NCBI GenBank assembly: GCA_030715135.1
Contig: JAUYVH010000001.1
Location: forward strand, 682,001-746,000
DNA from: Keguizhuia sedimenti
Lineage (GTDB): Bacteria > Pseudomonadota > Gammaproteobacteria > Burkholderiales > Burkholderiaceae_D
Direction: 5' to 3'
DNA length: 64,000 bases
In this document: positions 12,007 to 21,257 of the stretch, piece by piece
Position numbering within the stretch: position 1 is the stretch's first letter
How the letters are laid out: the number at the start of each line of letters is the position of its first letter
Notes under the pieces: generated by a model
Database searches by the model: none
The model's input: only the letters and a program-made list of their open reading frames with translations
Told to the model about the DNA's origin: nothing
Program-made: the position numbers and the translations under genes

Positions 12007-12423
12007 GTGACTGGCGACCGTTCTCAGCCCGCCCGTTCTCAGCCGGCGCTGGTTCAGCACTATGGACGCGATCGGCGCATCGTTAAAACGGATGAGTTTT
12101 CATCCGTTTTTCGTTTGCGACCCACATACAGGACATCCCATTTCGTGCTTTACACCCGCAGCAATGGCTTGACCACCTCGCGCTTGGGCGTAGTGGTGGC
12201 AAAACGCATGGCGCCGCGCGCGGTGACCCGCAACATGATCAAGCGTGTCACGCGCGAGCTGTTCCGGCAATCCGTATTGTCTGCGGCGGACTATATTGTG
12301 CGCCTGTCCAAGCCGATCAACAGCCGCACTGACCCCGCTGCATCGTCGCAACTGAAACAGCAATTGCGTCATGAGCTGCAGCAATTGCTTGCCTCCTCGC
12401 GCCGGCCGGACTTGCCCCGATGA
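12007..12423 (+). CDS. rnpA: Ribonuclease P protein component
   Basis: The protein cofactor that helps the RNase P RNA mature tRNA 5' ends. The family signature is present: RIVKTDEFSSVFR, then RLGVVVAKRMAPRAVTRNMIKRVTRELFR, which holds the conserved RNR-type basic helix in variant form (VTRNMIKR). The 138-residue frame starts at GTG 12007. About 20 N-terminal residues (SQPARSQPA) are not typical, so a later start near GRDRRIVKTD is possible, although no in-frame ATG with a good ribosome-binding site is present there. The stop overlaps the yidD start by 4 bp. Confidence 0.95.
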   Translation: MTGDRSQPARSQPALVQHYGRDRRIVKTDEFSSVFRLRPTYRTSHFVLYTRSNGLTTSRLGVVVAKRMAPRAVTRNMIKRVTRELFRQSVLSAADYIVRLSKPINSRTDPAASSQLKQQLRHELQQLLASSRRPDLPR

Positions 12424-12674
12424 AAACCGTTCTGCTTCTGCTTTTGCGCGGATACCAGCTTTGCATCAGCCCGTTTATAGGGCAGAATTGCCGCTTTTAT
12501 CCGAGCTGCTCTGAATATGCGGCGGAAGCGATTCGCCTGCATGGTTCTGGCAAAGGTTGCGTGCTGACTGCCAAGCGCCTCTGCAAATGCCACCCGTGGC
12601 ATCCGGGAGGAGCAGACCCGGTACCGCAAAAACCGGCCCAGGCATCGCATGCAACCGGCGAGCGCCATTCCTGA
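12420..12674 (+). CDS. yidD: Membrane protein insertion efficiency factor YidD
   Basis: An 84-residue protein with the YidD core: LLRGYQLCISPFIGQNCRFYPSCSEYA in two parts (RGYQLCISPF, CRFYPSCSEYA) and CHPWHPGGADPVP. The conserved Cys residues and the amphipathic N terminus are present. It assists YidC-dependent membrane insertion at the inner face of the membrane. The ATG overlaps the rnpA stop (ATGA), so translation is coupled, and yidC follows after 29 bp. Confidence 0.97.
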   Translation: MKTVLLLLLRGYQLCISPFIGQNCRFYPSCSEYAAEAIRLHGSGKGCVLTAKRLCKCHPWHPGGADPVPQKPAQASHATGERHS

Positions 12675-12703
12675 ATCGATTTTGATTACTAACTATTAAG
12701 CTT

Positions 12704-14347
12704 ATGCATATCCAACGTACCGTCCTGTGGGTTGTATTTTCGCTGTCGATGTTGCTCCTCTGGGACAACTGGATGCGGTACACCGGCAAACCATCCATGT
12801 TTCTGCCGAACACGACGCAGCAGCAATCCGCCGAAGCCGGCAAATCCAGCACGAATAACGCGGACGTGCCAGTCGCCAATGCACCGGCGGCACCGGCTGC
12901 AGTACCCGGCGGGCAGGCGGCTGCGCAGAGCGAACGCGTCACCATCATCACCGATGTAATCAAGGCGGAAATCGATACCCAGGGCGGCGAACTCAAGCGC
13001 CTGGAATTATTGAAGCACAAAGATGGAAACGATCCGACCAAGAACGTGGTCTTGTTCGATTCCAGCGCCCAGCGCACCTATCTCGGCCAAACCGGACTGA
13101 TCGGCGGTCCTTATCCGAACCATAAATCACCCTTCGTCGTGCGCCCCGGCCCGCGCAGCCTGGACGGTGCAAATCAGCTTGAGCTAGTGCTCGAATCGGA
13201 GCAAAACGGCGTCAAGCTGACGAAAACCTATGTCTTCAAGCGCGGCGATTACACCATCAATATCAACCATGCGATAACTAACAACAGCGGCGCGCCGATC
13301 TCGCCGTCCTTGTACATGCAACTGGTGCGCGACGGCAGCAGTCCCCCCGGCGAATCGATGTTCTACAGCACCTTCACCGGACCGGCCGTGTATACCGATG
13401 CCGAGCGCTTCCAGAAAGTTGCCTTCGACAATATTGAAGACGGCAATGCCGACCATGTCACTAAGTCTGAGTCCGGTTGGGTAGCCCTGGTCCAGCATTA
13501 TTTCGTGTCGGCATTCATCCCGCCGGAAAAAGTCCAGCGCGAAATCTACACCAAGAAAATCGACAATAATCTGTATGCCGTCGGCACCATCGTGCCGGTC
13601 GGAAACGTAGCGCCGGGTGCTACCGCACAGCTGAATACGCGCCTGTATTCCGGCCCACAGGAAGAAAAAGTGCTGGAGAAAGTCACTCCGGGACTGGAAC
13701 TGGCCAAGGATTACGGCATCCTGACCATCGTCGCCAAGCCCATCTTCTGGCTGATGGAGCAGATCTACAAAGTGGTCGGCAACTGGGGCTGGACCATTAT
13801 CATTCTGACGATCCTGATCAAGCTGGCATTCTTCCCGTTGTCGGCAGCCAGCTATCGCAGCATGGCCAAAATGAAAACCGTCACGCCGAAGATGACCGCC
13901 ATCCGCGAACGCCACAAGGGCGATCCGACCAAGATGAACCAGGCGATGATGGAGCTGTACAAGACCGAAAAGATCAATCCGCTGGGCGGCTGCCTGCCGA
14001 TCCTGATCCAGATTCCGGTGTTCATCGCGCTGTACTGGGTACTGCTGGCAAGTATTGAAATGCGCAATGCGCCGTGGATCGGCTGGATCAAGGACCTGTC
14101 GGCTCCGGATCCATGGTTCATTCTGCCGGTCGTGATGGCCGTGTCGATGTTCATCCAGACCCGTTTGAACCCGACGCCTCCGGACCCGATCCAGGCGAAA
14201 ATCATGATGTTCATGCCGATCATTTTCTCGGTCATGTTCTTTTTCTTCCCGGCAGGCCTCGTGTTGTACTGGGTGGTCAATAACATTCTGTCGATTGCGC
14301 AGCAGTGGTTCATCACCAAGAAAATCACTGCCAACGCGCCGGCATAA
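12704..14347 (+). CDS. yidC: Membrane protein insertase YidC
   Basis: A 547-residue Oxa1-family insertase: an N-terminal membrane anchor ([18 protein letters not shown]), a Pro/Ala-rich linker, the large periplasmic beta domain typical of Gram-negative YidC, then the conserved C-terminal helices ([65 protein letters not shown]). The hydrophilic-groove Arg falls in the [11 protein letters not shown] segment. It inserts inner-membrane proteins with or without SecYEG. A strong terminator follows. Confidence 0.99.
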   Translation: MHIQRTVLWVVFSLSMLLLWDNWMRYTGKPSMFLPNTTQQQSAEAGKSSTNNADVPVANAPAAPAAVPGGQAAAQSERVTIITDVIKAEIDTQGGELKRLELLKHKDGNDPTKNVVLFDSSAQRTYLGQTGLIGGPYPNHKSPFVVRPGPRSLDGANQLELVLESEQNGVKLTKTYVFKRGDYTININHAITNNSGAPISPSLYMQLVRDGSSPPGESMFYSTFTGPAVYTDAERFQKVAFDNIEDGNADHVTKSESGWVALVQHYFVSAFIPPEKVQREIYTKKIDNNLYAVGTIVPVGNVAPGATAQLNTRLYSGPQEEKVLEKVTPGLELAKDYGILTIVAKPIFWLMEQIYKVVGNWGWTIIILTILIKLAFFPLSAASYRSMAKMKTVTPKMTAIRERHKGDPTKMNQAMMELYKTEKINPLGGCLPILIQIPVFIALYWVLLASIEMRNAPWIGWIKDLSAPDPWFILPVVMAVSMFIQTRLNPTPPDPIQAKIMMFMPIIFSVMFFFFPAGLVLYWVVNNILSIAQQWFITKKITANAPA

Positions 14348-14366
14348 GGCTCTTCGCTTTACACTC

Positions 14367-14400
14367 AAAAGCCCGTGCCGCAAGATGCACGGGCTTTTTT
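14367..14400 (+). terminator. Intrinsic terminator after yidC
   Basis: AAAAGCCCGTGC ... GCACGGGCTTTTTTT: a stem of about 8 GC-rich pairs with a T run, ending the rpmH-yidC operon before mnmE. Confidence 0.92.
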
Positions 14401-14462
14401 TATTGTCTATTCAATCATCCTATCGGTTGCCTAGTGACTGACAAGACTTTTACAATCCCAGC

Positions 14463-15842
14463 ATGAACTTCGATTCCTTTCCGATTGCGGCGATCGCAAC
14501 CGCCCCGGGCCGCGGCGGCATCGGCGTGGTGCGCATCTCCGGCAAACATCTCACGCCCGTGATGCAGGCCTTGTGCGGCACGAGCGAGCTCAAGCCGCGC
14601 CATGCGAACTATCTCAGTTTCTTGAATGCCGACGGCAGCATCATCGACCAGGGCCTGGCGATTTACTTCAAGGCGCCGCATTCCTATACCGGCGAAGACG
14701 TGTTGGAACTACAGGGGCACGGCGGGCCGGTGGTCATGCAAATGCTGCTCGCGCGCTGCCTGCAGGCCGGAGAAGAAATCGGCTTGCGCCTGGCGCAGCC
14801 GGGGGAATTCACGCACCGTGCCTTCCTGAACGACAAGCTCGATCTGGCGCAGGCCGAAGCCGTGGCCGACCTGATCGAAGCCTCGACCGAAGCGGCGGCA
14901 AAATCCGCTTCGCAATCGCTGTCCGGCGCTTTTTCCAAAACCATTCATGCCCTGGTCGAGCAGGTAATCAATCTGCGCATGCTGGTCGAAGCCACGCTCG
15001 ACTTTCCGGAAGAAGAAATCGACTTTCTGGAAAAGTCCGATGCGCGCGGCCAGCTGGAAAGGATACGCGCGTCGCTCGATCATGTATTCAAGCAGGCATC
15101 GCAAGGCGCCCTGTTGCGCGAAGGCTTGAGTGTCGTGCTGGCAGGGCAGCCGAATGTCGGCAAGTCGTCGCTGCTGAATGCACTGGCCGGTTCGGATGTG
15201 GCGATCGTCACGCCAATTGCCGGCACCACGCGCGACAAGGTGATCGAAACCATCCAGATCGAAGGCATCCCGGTCAATATCATCGATACTGCGGGCATTC
15301 GCGAAGAGGACGAAGCGCATGACGAAGTAGAGCGCATTGGCATCGCGCGCACCTGGGGCGCGGTCGACAAGGCCGACGTCATCCTGCACATGCTCGACGC
15401 CAGCCGCGGCCCGACGCGCGGCGACGAACAGATCATGTCGCGCTTCCCGGCCACGATCCCAATCATCCGCATCTGGAACAAGATCGATCTGTCCGGGCAC
15501 AAGTCGGCGGTGGACCGCATGTCCGATGCCACGCACATCTATCTTTCCGCGGCCGAAAAAACCGGCATCGATTTGTTGCGCGCCGAATTGCTGCGCATCG
15601 GCGGCTGGCAGCAAACCGGCGAATCGCTGTATCTCGCAAGAGAACGGCATCTGCTGGCATTGAAGGCGGCCCAGCAACATCTCGATACGGCCGCCGAACT
15701 AGCCGAACAAAGCGACCAGGCGCTCGACCTGTTCGCGGAAGAATTGCGCATTGCGCAGGATCGCCTTAACAGCATCACCGGCGAATTCACCTCGGACGAT
15801 TTGCTGGGCGTGATTTTCAGCCGGTTTTGCATCGGCAAATAG
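14463..15842 (+). CDS. mnmE: tRNA modification GTPase MnmE (TrmE)
   Basis: A 459-residue GTPase which, with MnmG, modifies the wobble uridine (xnm5U34) of certain tRNAs. The N-terminal folate-binding domain starts [21 protein letters not shown]. The central G domain has G1 [14 protein letters not shown], the TIAGTTRD switch, [10 protein letters not shown] and NKID. The protein ends with the essential FCIGK. It follows yidC with its own space after a terminator, the common betaproteobacterial order. MnmG is not in this window. Confidence 0.99.
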   Translation: MNFDSFPIAAIATAPGRGGIGVVRISGKHLTPVMQALCGTSELKPRHANYLSFLNADGSIIDQGLAIYFKAPHSYTGEDVLELQGHGGPVVMQMLLARCLQAGEEIGLRLAQPGEFTHRAFLNDKLDLAQAEAVADLIEASTEAAAKSASQSLSGAFSKTIHALVEQVINLRMLVEATLDFPEEEIDFLEKSDARGQLERIRASLDHVFKQASQGALLREGLSVVLAGQPNVGKSSLLNALAGSDVAIVTPIAGTTRDKVIETIQIEGIPVNIIDTAGIREEDEAHDEVERIGIARTWGAVDKADVILHMLDASRGPTRGDEQIMSRFPATIPIIRIWNKIDLSGHKSAVDRMSDATHIYLSAAEKTGIDLLRAELLRIGGWQQTGESLYLARERHLLALKAAQQHLDTAAELAEQSDQALDLFAEELRIAQDRLNSITGEFTSDDLLGVIFSRFCIGK

Positions 15843-15969
15843 AACGGCAAACCCGGCAGGAACAAGCTCGCGCGCAAGCTGCCAAAGGCAGGAACACGCG
15901 TAATTTCGGAATCAGCCCACCCGATAGCTGGCAGATGGCGCGGCAAAGCAACTATTACTTAAAGTCGAT

Positions 15970-16131
15970 ATGGAAAATACTCAAGACTGCGCGTCCAGCA
16001 ACGGCGCCGATCAAGTCATCTGCGCGCTGTTCGGGCCCGACTGGAAAGATGTGCTTCTGAATAAGGAAGGCCAGGTCATTCAGCGCTGCGAACGGTGCAA
16101 GCAATGTCAGCGGATCAAGCCGCAAGAGTGA
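15970..16131 (+). CDS. Small Cys-containing hypothetical protein
   Basis: A 53-residue frame (MENTQDCASSNGADQVICAL ... GPDWKDVLLNKEGQVIQRCE, then RCKQCQRIKPQE). CxxCxxC near the C terminus and two further Cys suggest a small zinc-binding or redox protein. The Shine-Dalgarno site is weak. It lies between mnmE and a convergent gene and ends just before a GC-rich hairpin, which fits a real short gene. I do not recognise the family. Confidence 0.5.
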   Translation: MENTQDCASSNGADQVICALFGPDWKDVLLNKEGQVIQRCERCKQCQRIKPQE

Positions 16132-16155
16132 TGCGCTGCAGTCAGCGAGGTGCAG

Positions 16156-16175
16156 AGGAGGGCAAGCGCCCTCCT
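16156..16175. terminator. GC-rich hairpin between convergent genes
   Basis: AGGAGGGC-aagc-GCCCTCCT, a perfect 8-bp stem just after the 53-residue gene and before the end of the convergent CAP-domain gene. There is no T run, so it may act weakly or protect the 3' end. Confidence 0.5.
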
Positions 16176-16197
16176 GACTCAGGTAGCCGAATGTTTT

Positions 16198-17160
16198 TTA
16201 TTGGGTGGTAAACGTCCAGGTACGGCTAACCGGGACGCCGTCGATCGCGCCGGCAAACTGCGCTTCATACGTTGTTGCTGCAGCCAATGGGCTGGATGGA
16301 ATGATGGCCGCTGCCGAGGTGGGCGTCTCGGCGTCTGTGGCGTGGGTCAGCAGGCGCACCTGCAACGGCGTGCCGCCGCGCACGCTCAGCGTAAAACTTT
16401 GCACCGTGACTGCTTTGTCGATATCTGCATGCACGCTGATGGGATAGCCGACTTCATTTTGCGCAGGGAAGGGATCCGGTACTTCCTGATCGCTATAGAA
16501 AATGCGCGGAATGCGCTGCTGATTCGCTGCCGGATACGTCACGAACCGGCCGGCACCCAAACCATCCCCCAAGCCATTATTGGTGGCGAAATTGGTCGTG
16601 AAGTAGGTATAACCATTAGGTACCGTGGCTGAACCGGAACCGCCATCCCTGAAGCGCGGTTCGAAAATCACGAAGCGATGGTAAATCGCGGTGATCAGGC
16701 TGTCTGCAGCGCTGAATCCGGATGTGCTGCCAGTTGCAGAGATGACTTCACCATAGGCATAGGGCGATCTGAAATCATATCCGGCCGCCTGCAATCGGTC
16801 CGCCAGGGTGGCACCGGTAAATCCCGGCTTGCCCGGCGTTTGCTCATGAGTGATGACATCGTTGAGGCGCTGATAATCTGAATGCCCCTGCGCTGCCGCA
16901 TCCACAATGCTGCTGCGTGCCAGAACCGGCAAACCAAGCTGCTGACGGCGAAAATTGAACCAATTGAATCCGTCGGTCGCGGTATTGCCGGTGAATTGTG
17001 GTGCATTCGGCTCCTGAACAAGAAGTTCCTGATCGGTGCCCGATTGCGTAAAATTCGCATCGGCATTGTCATCTCCACCACCTCCTCCACCGCATGCGGT
17101 CAGCAAAATGGAAAATAAACCTGCTGCGATGCCGGGAAAAAGGCGGCGTATTTCTGACAT
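16198..17160 (-). CDS. CAP-domain (SCP/PR1) lipoprotein
   Basis: A 320-residue exported lipoprotein with lipobox LLTAC (Cys23), followed by a GGGGGG spacer. The CAP domain covers about residues 60-200: FNWFNFRRQQLGLPVLARSS, then AAAQGHSDYQ, the TLADRLQAAGYDF region and a YGEVI segment. The C-terminal part (about 225-320) looks like an Ig-like or SbsA-type beta domain (VSRTWTFTTQ). Bacterial CAP proteins are secreted and their role is mostly unknown. The His and Glu of the family cavity appear present (QGHSDY, YGEVI). It stands alone on the minus strand. Confidence 0.85.
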   Translation of the reverse strand: MSEIRRLFPGIAAGLFSILLTACGGGGGGDDNADANFTQSGTDQELLVQEPNAPQFTGNTATDGFNWFNFRRQQLGLPVLARSSIVDAAAQGHSDYQRLNDVITHEQTPGKPGFTGATLADRLQAAGYDFRSPYAYGEVISATGSTSGFSAADSLITAIYHRFVIFEPRFRDGGSGSATVPNGYTYFTTNFATNNGLGDGLGAGRFVTYPAANQQRIPRIFYSDQEVPDPFPAQNEVGYPISVHADIDKAVTVQSFTLSVRGGTPLQVRLLTHATDAETPTSAAAIIPSSPLAAATTYEAQFAGAIDGVPVSRTWTFTTQ

Positions 17161-17363
17161 AACGTTCTTTCGGTAAATTTGTTCTGAAAATGCCGGATAA
17201 CGGCGTCAATTTGGACAATGCCAAAAGACGGATGTTTCCCCGCATTACAAAAGAAAGACGAAAAAAACCGTTATGCGCAATGAATATGCATTGTTGAACA
17301 CGGAAAAGATGAAAATTTGATCCAGCGCAGGCTTGCGCTATGGAAGGTACGCTGTGGCTGGCT

Positions 17364-17849
17364 TCAGCGTTGCGTGAAGCGTCCTGCGGCGCGATCTTTC
17401 ACGACATTTTCCCAGGAAAATACCTGTCCGTTCATGACGATATAAACGCCTTGAGCCAAATGCTGGACTACGCCGATAGCGCATCCGAAATTGAACAGGG
17501 CATCGGAATCGGCGACTTCGTAAGGAATCATCGCGCCAGTGAGGACGATTGTCTTGCTTAATCCGGCCGTGCCCAGAACTTCCGCCGTCTCGCGCATGGT
17601 ATCGGTACCGTGGATGATGACGATGCGTTCTTCCTGGGCCTGACTGCACGCTTCTCGAATGCGCGCACGGTCGGCATCCTGCATATCCAGCGAATCCAGC
17701 AGCATCAGCTCTTGCACCGTGATTGGCACGGTAACGCGCGCTTGCGAGAGCACTTGCGGCAAATGGGTTTTGTCGAATCCCAGAATGCCTTTGACTGCAT
17801 CGTAGTGCTTGTCGAACGTGCCGCCGGTGGCGACGATGCGAATACTCAT
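17364..17849 (-). CDS. Short asparaginase-family protein (N-terminal domain only)
   Basis: A protein of 161 residues with the two asparaginase signatures: IVATGGTFDKHYDAVKG (first catalytic Thr) and VIIHGTDTMRETAEVL (second Thr plus Asp). Full L-asparaginases have about 330 residues with a second domain. This one stops after the N-terminal domain, at a length typical of the short asparaginase-domain proteins of proteobacteria, so it need not be a broken gene. The ATG at 17849 has GAGGG upstream and starts right before the beta strand; the longer frame from 17885 is not needed. Activity on asparagine is not assured. Confidence 0.82.
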   Translation of the reverse strand: MSIRIVATGGTFDKHYDAVKGILGFDKTHLPQVLSQARVTVPITVQELMLLDSLDMQDADRARIREACSQAQEERIVIIHGTDTMRETAEVLGTAGLSKTIVLTGAMIPYEVADSDALFNFGCAIGVVQHLAQGVYIVMNGQVFSWENVVKDRAAGRFTQR

Positions 17850-18622
17850 GCTTACACCCTCGGGAAGTGGCCTGTCGCGGCGCATGCCGTTCAGGCCGCC
17901 GTTTTAGTCATCGTTTAAGCTGCGTTAAAAATGCTCTTTTTATTAAGCGCTTTTTTAAGCGTCTGCTTATTTGGCTCGCCGATTATATAAGGGAATGATG
18001 GGTTACGAAAAAAGCGCATGCCGATGGATTTGAACGCATTGCGGTATATTGGTCGGCCTGCGGGTTGCCGCACGGGCCGGCGAGCCCTTGTTCGTTTTTG
18101 CTGCACGCCGATACGCTATGCTCGGCAAACTGCCGGATTACTGCATGGAGAACCCGAGTCGCGAAGAGGAGACGCTGAACGGACCTGCATTCTTTAAAAG
18201 GTAATGCAATAGAGAAATAGCAATGAAATAAGAAGAACAGAGTGGCCCGCCTGCGCGCGACAAATGCGTAGCATCGCCTCAGGAATACATGTGGACGATG
18301 ATAGCTGGCAGGCATTCTATGGCAGGCGCAACGATGCAGCCGTTTGTGCAATTGTGCACGAACCCGTCCAGGCAGCACTGGCAATTTTGGCATGATTGCC
18401 GCCAGATTTTCTGATTGCAGACGGCGGTGAATCGGCATTATTTGTATTTACCATGAACGCCGGACGCGAAAAATTGTCTTATCCTGTGAACGGTATGGAT
18501 ACAGTTTGTCTTATCGGGCAGACCACCGTGCCAGTAGCTTGAATTTGCCGCTACACTAATACTGCGCATATCTGCTAGGGTATGCGCAGTTGCTTTATAT
18601 GTAGTTTTATCGAACGCATTTC
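17850..18622. other. Long intergenic stretch without recognisable gene
   Basis: About 770 bp. Frames of 60-150 codons on the minus strand lack ribosome-binding sites and look like random translation (runs of Arg, His and Cys). The only clear structure is the perfect 10-bp inverted repeat at 18561-18590. Confidence 0.5.
18561..18590. promoter_or_regulatory. Perfect 10-bp inverted repeat upstream of 18623
   Basis: ACTGCGCATA, a 10-base loop, then TATGCGCAGT, 33 bp before the next start. It could be an operator, or a leader hairpin followed by TGCTTTAT. Confidence 0.5.
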
Positions 18623-19375
18623 ATGAAACCGATTGCACCAGGCACCGTTATCTTTCATCGCTACCGCGGCTATGGCGTGATTACGTCCGTGAACCTTTTG
18701 ACCGGATGGATCACTGCGCGCTTCGGCAATGAGGGACGCACGCTGGATCTGAATCTATCGTCTGATCAGGTGCAGCATGCCGACGGCGAACCGATCCTGT
18801 TCCGCTGTGCGCCGCCTGACCGCATGCCTCAGGCGCGTCTGATGGCCATGGTGCGCAATCTGCATCGGGCAGGTTACCAGCGTCTGTATTTATACAGCTG
18901 GCCCAAGCCATCGGGTTTGCATTGGCGCTGGCACTTGTTTACGGGGCCGCGCAACTGGATACAGCGCAGCTGGCGCGAAGGATGGTATGGCTCGGGCGCA
19001 GACTATAGCCTGAATCCGATTCTGGGCTGGAACGACGCGCCCGGCTCGGACGCCACCGAACTGGCACACGCGCTGGCGAAGTTTGACCCGCAAGGCCTGG
19101 CGCAGGCGCTCGGTCGCGATGAGGATCACACTGCCTGGTTCGATGCGGTATGCGAAGCGCTGCTGCCGAACTATGCATTCAGTCTTGGATGGGATCAGCG
19201 CGACGGCGCGGTGCCGGACAGTTTGCCGGTGATCCCGGTTCGTCACAATGTGCCGAAATATTCCGGTCCGGCGTTGCCGTGGCCGCCGGGCTGGACCAAG
19301 CTGTGGACATCGACGCGGCGCGAGCTGGTGGTCAGAACAAATCCGCTTGGCGTCCCAAGCGACGCTGATCGTTAA
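18623..19375 (+). CDS. Hypothetical protein, conserved-looking, 250 residues
   Basis: I do not recognise the family. The N terminus (PGTVIFHRYRGYGVITSVNL ... TGWITARFGNEGRTLDLN) resembles a small SH3/Tudor-like barrel of the kind seen in CarD-type and helicase-associated proteins. The rest is rich in Trp and has a central segment (YLYSWPKPSGLHWRWHLFTG, then WYGSGADYS) that looks structured. No signal peptide or membrane helix is present. The start has no good Shine-Dalgarno site. Its 3' end overlaps the convergent MOSC gene by 44 bp. Confidence 0.7.
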   Translation: MKPIAPGTVIFHRYRGYGVITSVNLLTGWITARFGNEGRTLDLNLSSDQVQHADGEPILFRCAPPDRMPQARLMAMVRNLHRAGYQRLYLYSWPKPSGLHWRWHLFTGPRNWIQRSWREGWYGSGADYSLNPILGWNDAPGSDATELAHALAKFDPQGLAQALGRDEDHTAWFDAVCEALLPNYAFSLGWDQRDGAVPDSLPVIPVRHNVPKYSGPALPWPPGWTKLWTSTRRELVVRTNPLGVPSDADR

Positions 19376-19922
19376 GCGAAGCGATTGTCATGCGGTGCGC
19401 CCCCGGCTGCAGTACAACCGCATCTCCGGCCTGCATTCTTCCTTCCTGCAGCACGCGCATATAGAAACCGCTGTAGCCGCTTTGCACCATCAGCTTGGCG
19501 GCATGGCTCATGCGCATTTTCACGTTGAACTTGAAGCAGGGTGTGCGCGGTTCGGTCACTTCCATCAGCACCGAGCCGATTTGCAGCCGGTCGCCGACCC
19601 ATACCTCGTTTTCCAGCAAGCCTTCCAGCGTCAGGTTTTCGCCCATGAAGCCTAATGGCAGATTTTCTTCCTGCTTGAGCATCTTGGCCCGCTGCGCAAT
19701 CCAGAATGAATAATGCTCGATCGGATAGGCATATACCGCCTTGTCTCGGCCGCCGTGGATGCTGCGATCCGCTTGTTCGTCGCCGACGATGCCGAGCTTT
19801 CTGACTTCGACGGGCACATGAACCGGCTGCTTGTGAATGGCAGTCGCTATCCGGCGCATGCCACTATCGTCGGACATGAATAGATTGCCGACCGGTGCGC
19901 AATTGATGCTGACGACTTTCAT
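19332..19922 (-). CDS. MOSC-domain protein (YiiM-like)
   Basis: About 196 residues from the ATG at 19922 (MKVVSINCAPVGNLF), with the MOSC core: GIVGDEQADRSIHGGRDKAVYAYP, GFMGENLTLEGL and the Cys in RTPCFKFN that would bind molybdenum cofactor sulfur. YiiM-type proteins reduce N-hydroxylated bases such as 6-hydroxylaminopurine, and that is a plausible role. The longer upstream frame adds no family sequence. Its 3' end overlaps the convergent unknown gene by 44 bp, and the 2-hydroxyacid dehydrogenase lies 31 bp upstream on the same strand, so those two probably form an operon. Confidence 0.87.
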   Translation of the reverse strand: MKVVSINCAPVGNLFMSDDSGMRRIATAIHKQPVHVPVEVRKLGIVGDEQADRSIHGGRDKAVYAYPIEHYSFWIAQRAKMLKQEENLPLGFMGENLTLEGLLENEVWVGDRLQIGSVLMEVTEPRTPCFKFNVKMRMSHAAKLMVQSGYSGFYMRVLQEGRMQAGDAVVLQPGAHRMTIASLNDQRRLGRQADLF

Positions 19923-19953
19923 ACAATGGTGTTCAGTTGCGATCAAGTGACGA

Positions 19954-20973
19954 TCAGGGTGGGGATAAGGTAGTCGATACGGGTTGCGGGGCCGGCTGCT
20001 CCGGGACAAGCAGATTTGTCGGCGCTCCGCTGGCAAACGCGATCACATTCTCGAACGCGGCCCGGAAATACAATTCATAGCTGTCCTGTTCGACATAGCC
20101 GATATGCGGCGTCGCCAGCACATTAGGCAGGCGCAGCAGCGTCGATTCGCGCGCTGGCGGTTCGCTGTCGAATACATCGAGTGCCGCCCAACCCGGGCGG
20201 CCGCTCTGCAAGGCCGCGTCCAGCGCATCCGGCTCGATCAGTTCTGCACGACTGGTATTGACCAATAGTGCATCGGGCTTCATCAAGGCCAGGTCGCTGC
20301 GGCGCACCATGCCGCGCGTTGTCTCGGAAAGCCGCAGATGCAGGCTCAGCACATCCGATTGTGCAAACAGCCCGTCTTTGGATTGCGCCGCTTCAAACCC
20401 ATCCAGTGCCGCCTGTGCGCGGCTTGATTCGCTGCCCCAGATCAGGACGCGCATGCCGAACGCCTTGCCATACGATGCAACGAGACGGCCGATGCGGCCG
20501 TATCCCCAGATGCCCAGGGTGCGCCCCTTCAGAGATCGCCCCAGCCGGTTGAATTGCGGATCAAGCGAGGCGGTCTGCCAGATGCCTTGCTTCAGATGGC
20601 TTGCGTACTGCACCAGCTTGCGGCTGGCAGCCAGGATCAGCGCCCAGGTCAGCTCGGCCGGTGCAGTCGGATCGCCGACACCTTCGGCAACCGCGATGCC
20701 GCGTTCTGCGGCCGCCTGCAAATCGATATGTTTGCCCGCGCGTCCGGTTTGCGAAATCAGTTTGAGATTAGGCAGACGCTGCAGCAAGGCGCGCGACAAG
20801 GTGCTTCGTTCGCGGATCAACACCAGCGCATCGAATGGTGCGAGCCGTATGGCCAGTTGTCCGACTCCACGCGCACCATGATTGAAGATTTTGACCTCGT
20901 GGTCTTTTAACAAAGCGAAGCATTCCAGATTACGCACGCAATCCTGGTAGTCATCGAGAACCGCGATTTTCAT
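19954..20973 (-). CDS. D-isomer-specific 2-hydroxyacid dehydrogenase
   Basis: A 339-residue NAD(P)-dependent dehydrogenase of the D-2-hydroxyacid family, which reduces a 2-keto acid to the D-hydroxy acid. Seen are the Rossmann motif LGIWGYGRIGRLVASYGKAF and the substrate and catalytic segments: NTSRAELIEPDAL (Arg), DVFDSEPP (Glu) and TPHIGYVEQDSY (His). The N-terminal catalytic-domain half (MKIAVLDDYQDCV) is typical of a subgroup annotated as phosphoglycerate-dehydrogenase-like. The substrate cannot be read from sequence. It probably heads an operon with the MOSC gene. Confidence 0.92.
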   Translation of the reverse strand: MKIAVLDDYQDCVRNLECFALLKDHEVKIFNHGARGVGQLAIRLAPFDALVLIRERSTLSRALLQRLPNLKLISQTGRAGKHIDLQAAAERGIAVAEGVGDPTAPAELTWALILAASRKLVQYASHLKQGIWQTASLDPQFNRLGRSLKGRTLGIWGYGRIGRLVASYGKAFGMRVLIWGSESSRAQAALDGFEAAQSKDGLFAQSDVLSLHLRLSETTRGMVRRSDLALMKPDALLVNTSRAELIEPDALDAALQSGRPGWAALDVFDSEPPARESTLLRLPNVLATPHIGYVEQDSYELYFRAAFENVIAFASGAPTNLLVPEQPAPQPVSTTLSPP

Positions 20974-21052
20974 GATATGCCTGATTCCGTTTCATTCGAT
21001 CTTATTCGTCCACAAAACCGGGATGGGACAAAGCTTATGCATTGTATTACGT

Positions 21053-21239
21053 GGCTGCGCTGATGAAGACGCAGCCCCTTGCATGCATCTTCGTCCACTG
21101 CATTACTTGGCGCAACGACAAGGAAAAACTTTGCCAAGTTCTGCGAAAACGTTTTCCCGATTGGATGGTCTAACAGGCCTGTATTTTATTTCCAATTATC
21201 AATGCCTTGCATTTCGCACAATGGAAATGCAAGGCATTG
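21053..21239 (+). promoter_or_regulatory. Structured leader of the GGDEF-EAL gene
   Basis: Two hairpins occur in the 5' region. First, GGCTGCG-ctgatgaaga-CGCAGCC near 21053-21076. Second, a perfect 15-bp stem, CAATGCCTTGCATTT (21200-21214) with AAATGCAAGGCATTG (21225-21239) and a 10-base loop, followed by ACTTGATTTTTATTTT, which looks like an intrinsic terminator 18 bp before the start codon. No upstream plus-strand gene needs a terminator here, so an attenuator is likely (inference). Confidence 0.6.
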
Positions 21240-21257
21240 ACTTGATTTTTATTTTCC

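Noticed and set aside
13184-14383. 399-codon frame opposite yidC
   Set aside because: Antisense shadow of yidC, rich in His, Arg and Asp as expected for the reverse of membrane codons.
18000-18440. Minus-strand frame of 151 codons in the long gap
   Set aside because: Arg/His/Cys-rich random translation, no start signal, no neighbour logic.
21000-21200. Possible c-di-GMP riboswitch before the GGDEF-EAL gene
   Set aside because: The conserved GEMM sequence blocks are not recognisable; only generic hairpins are seen.
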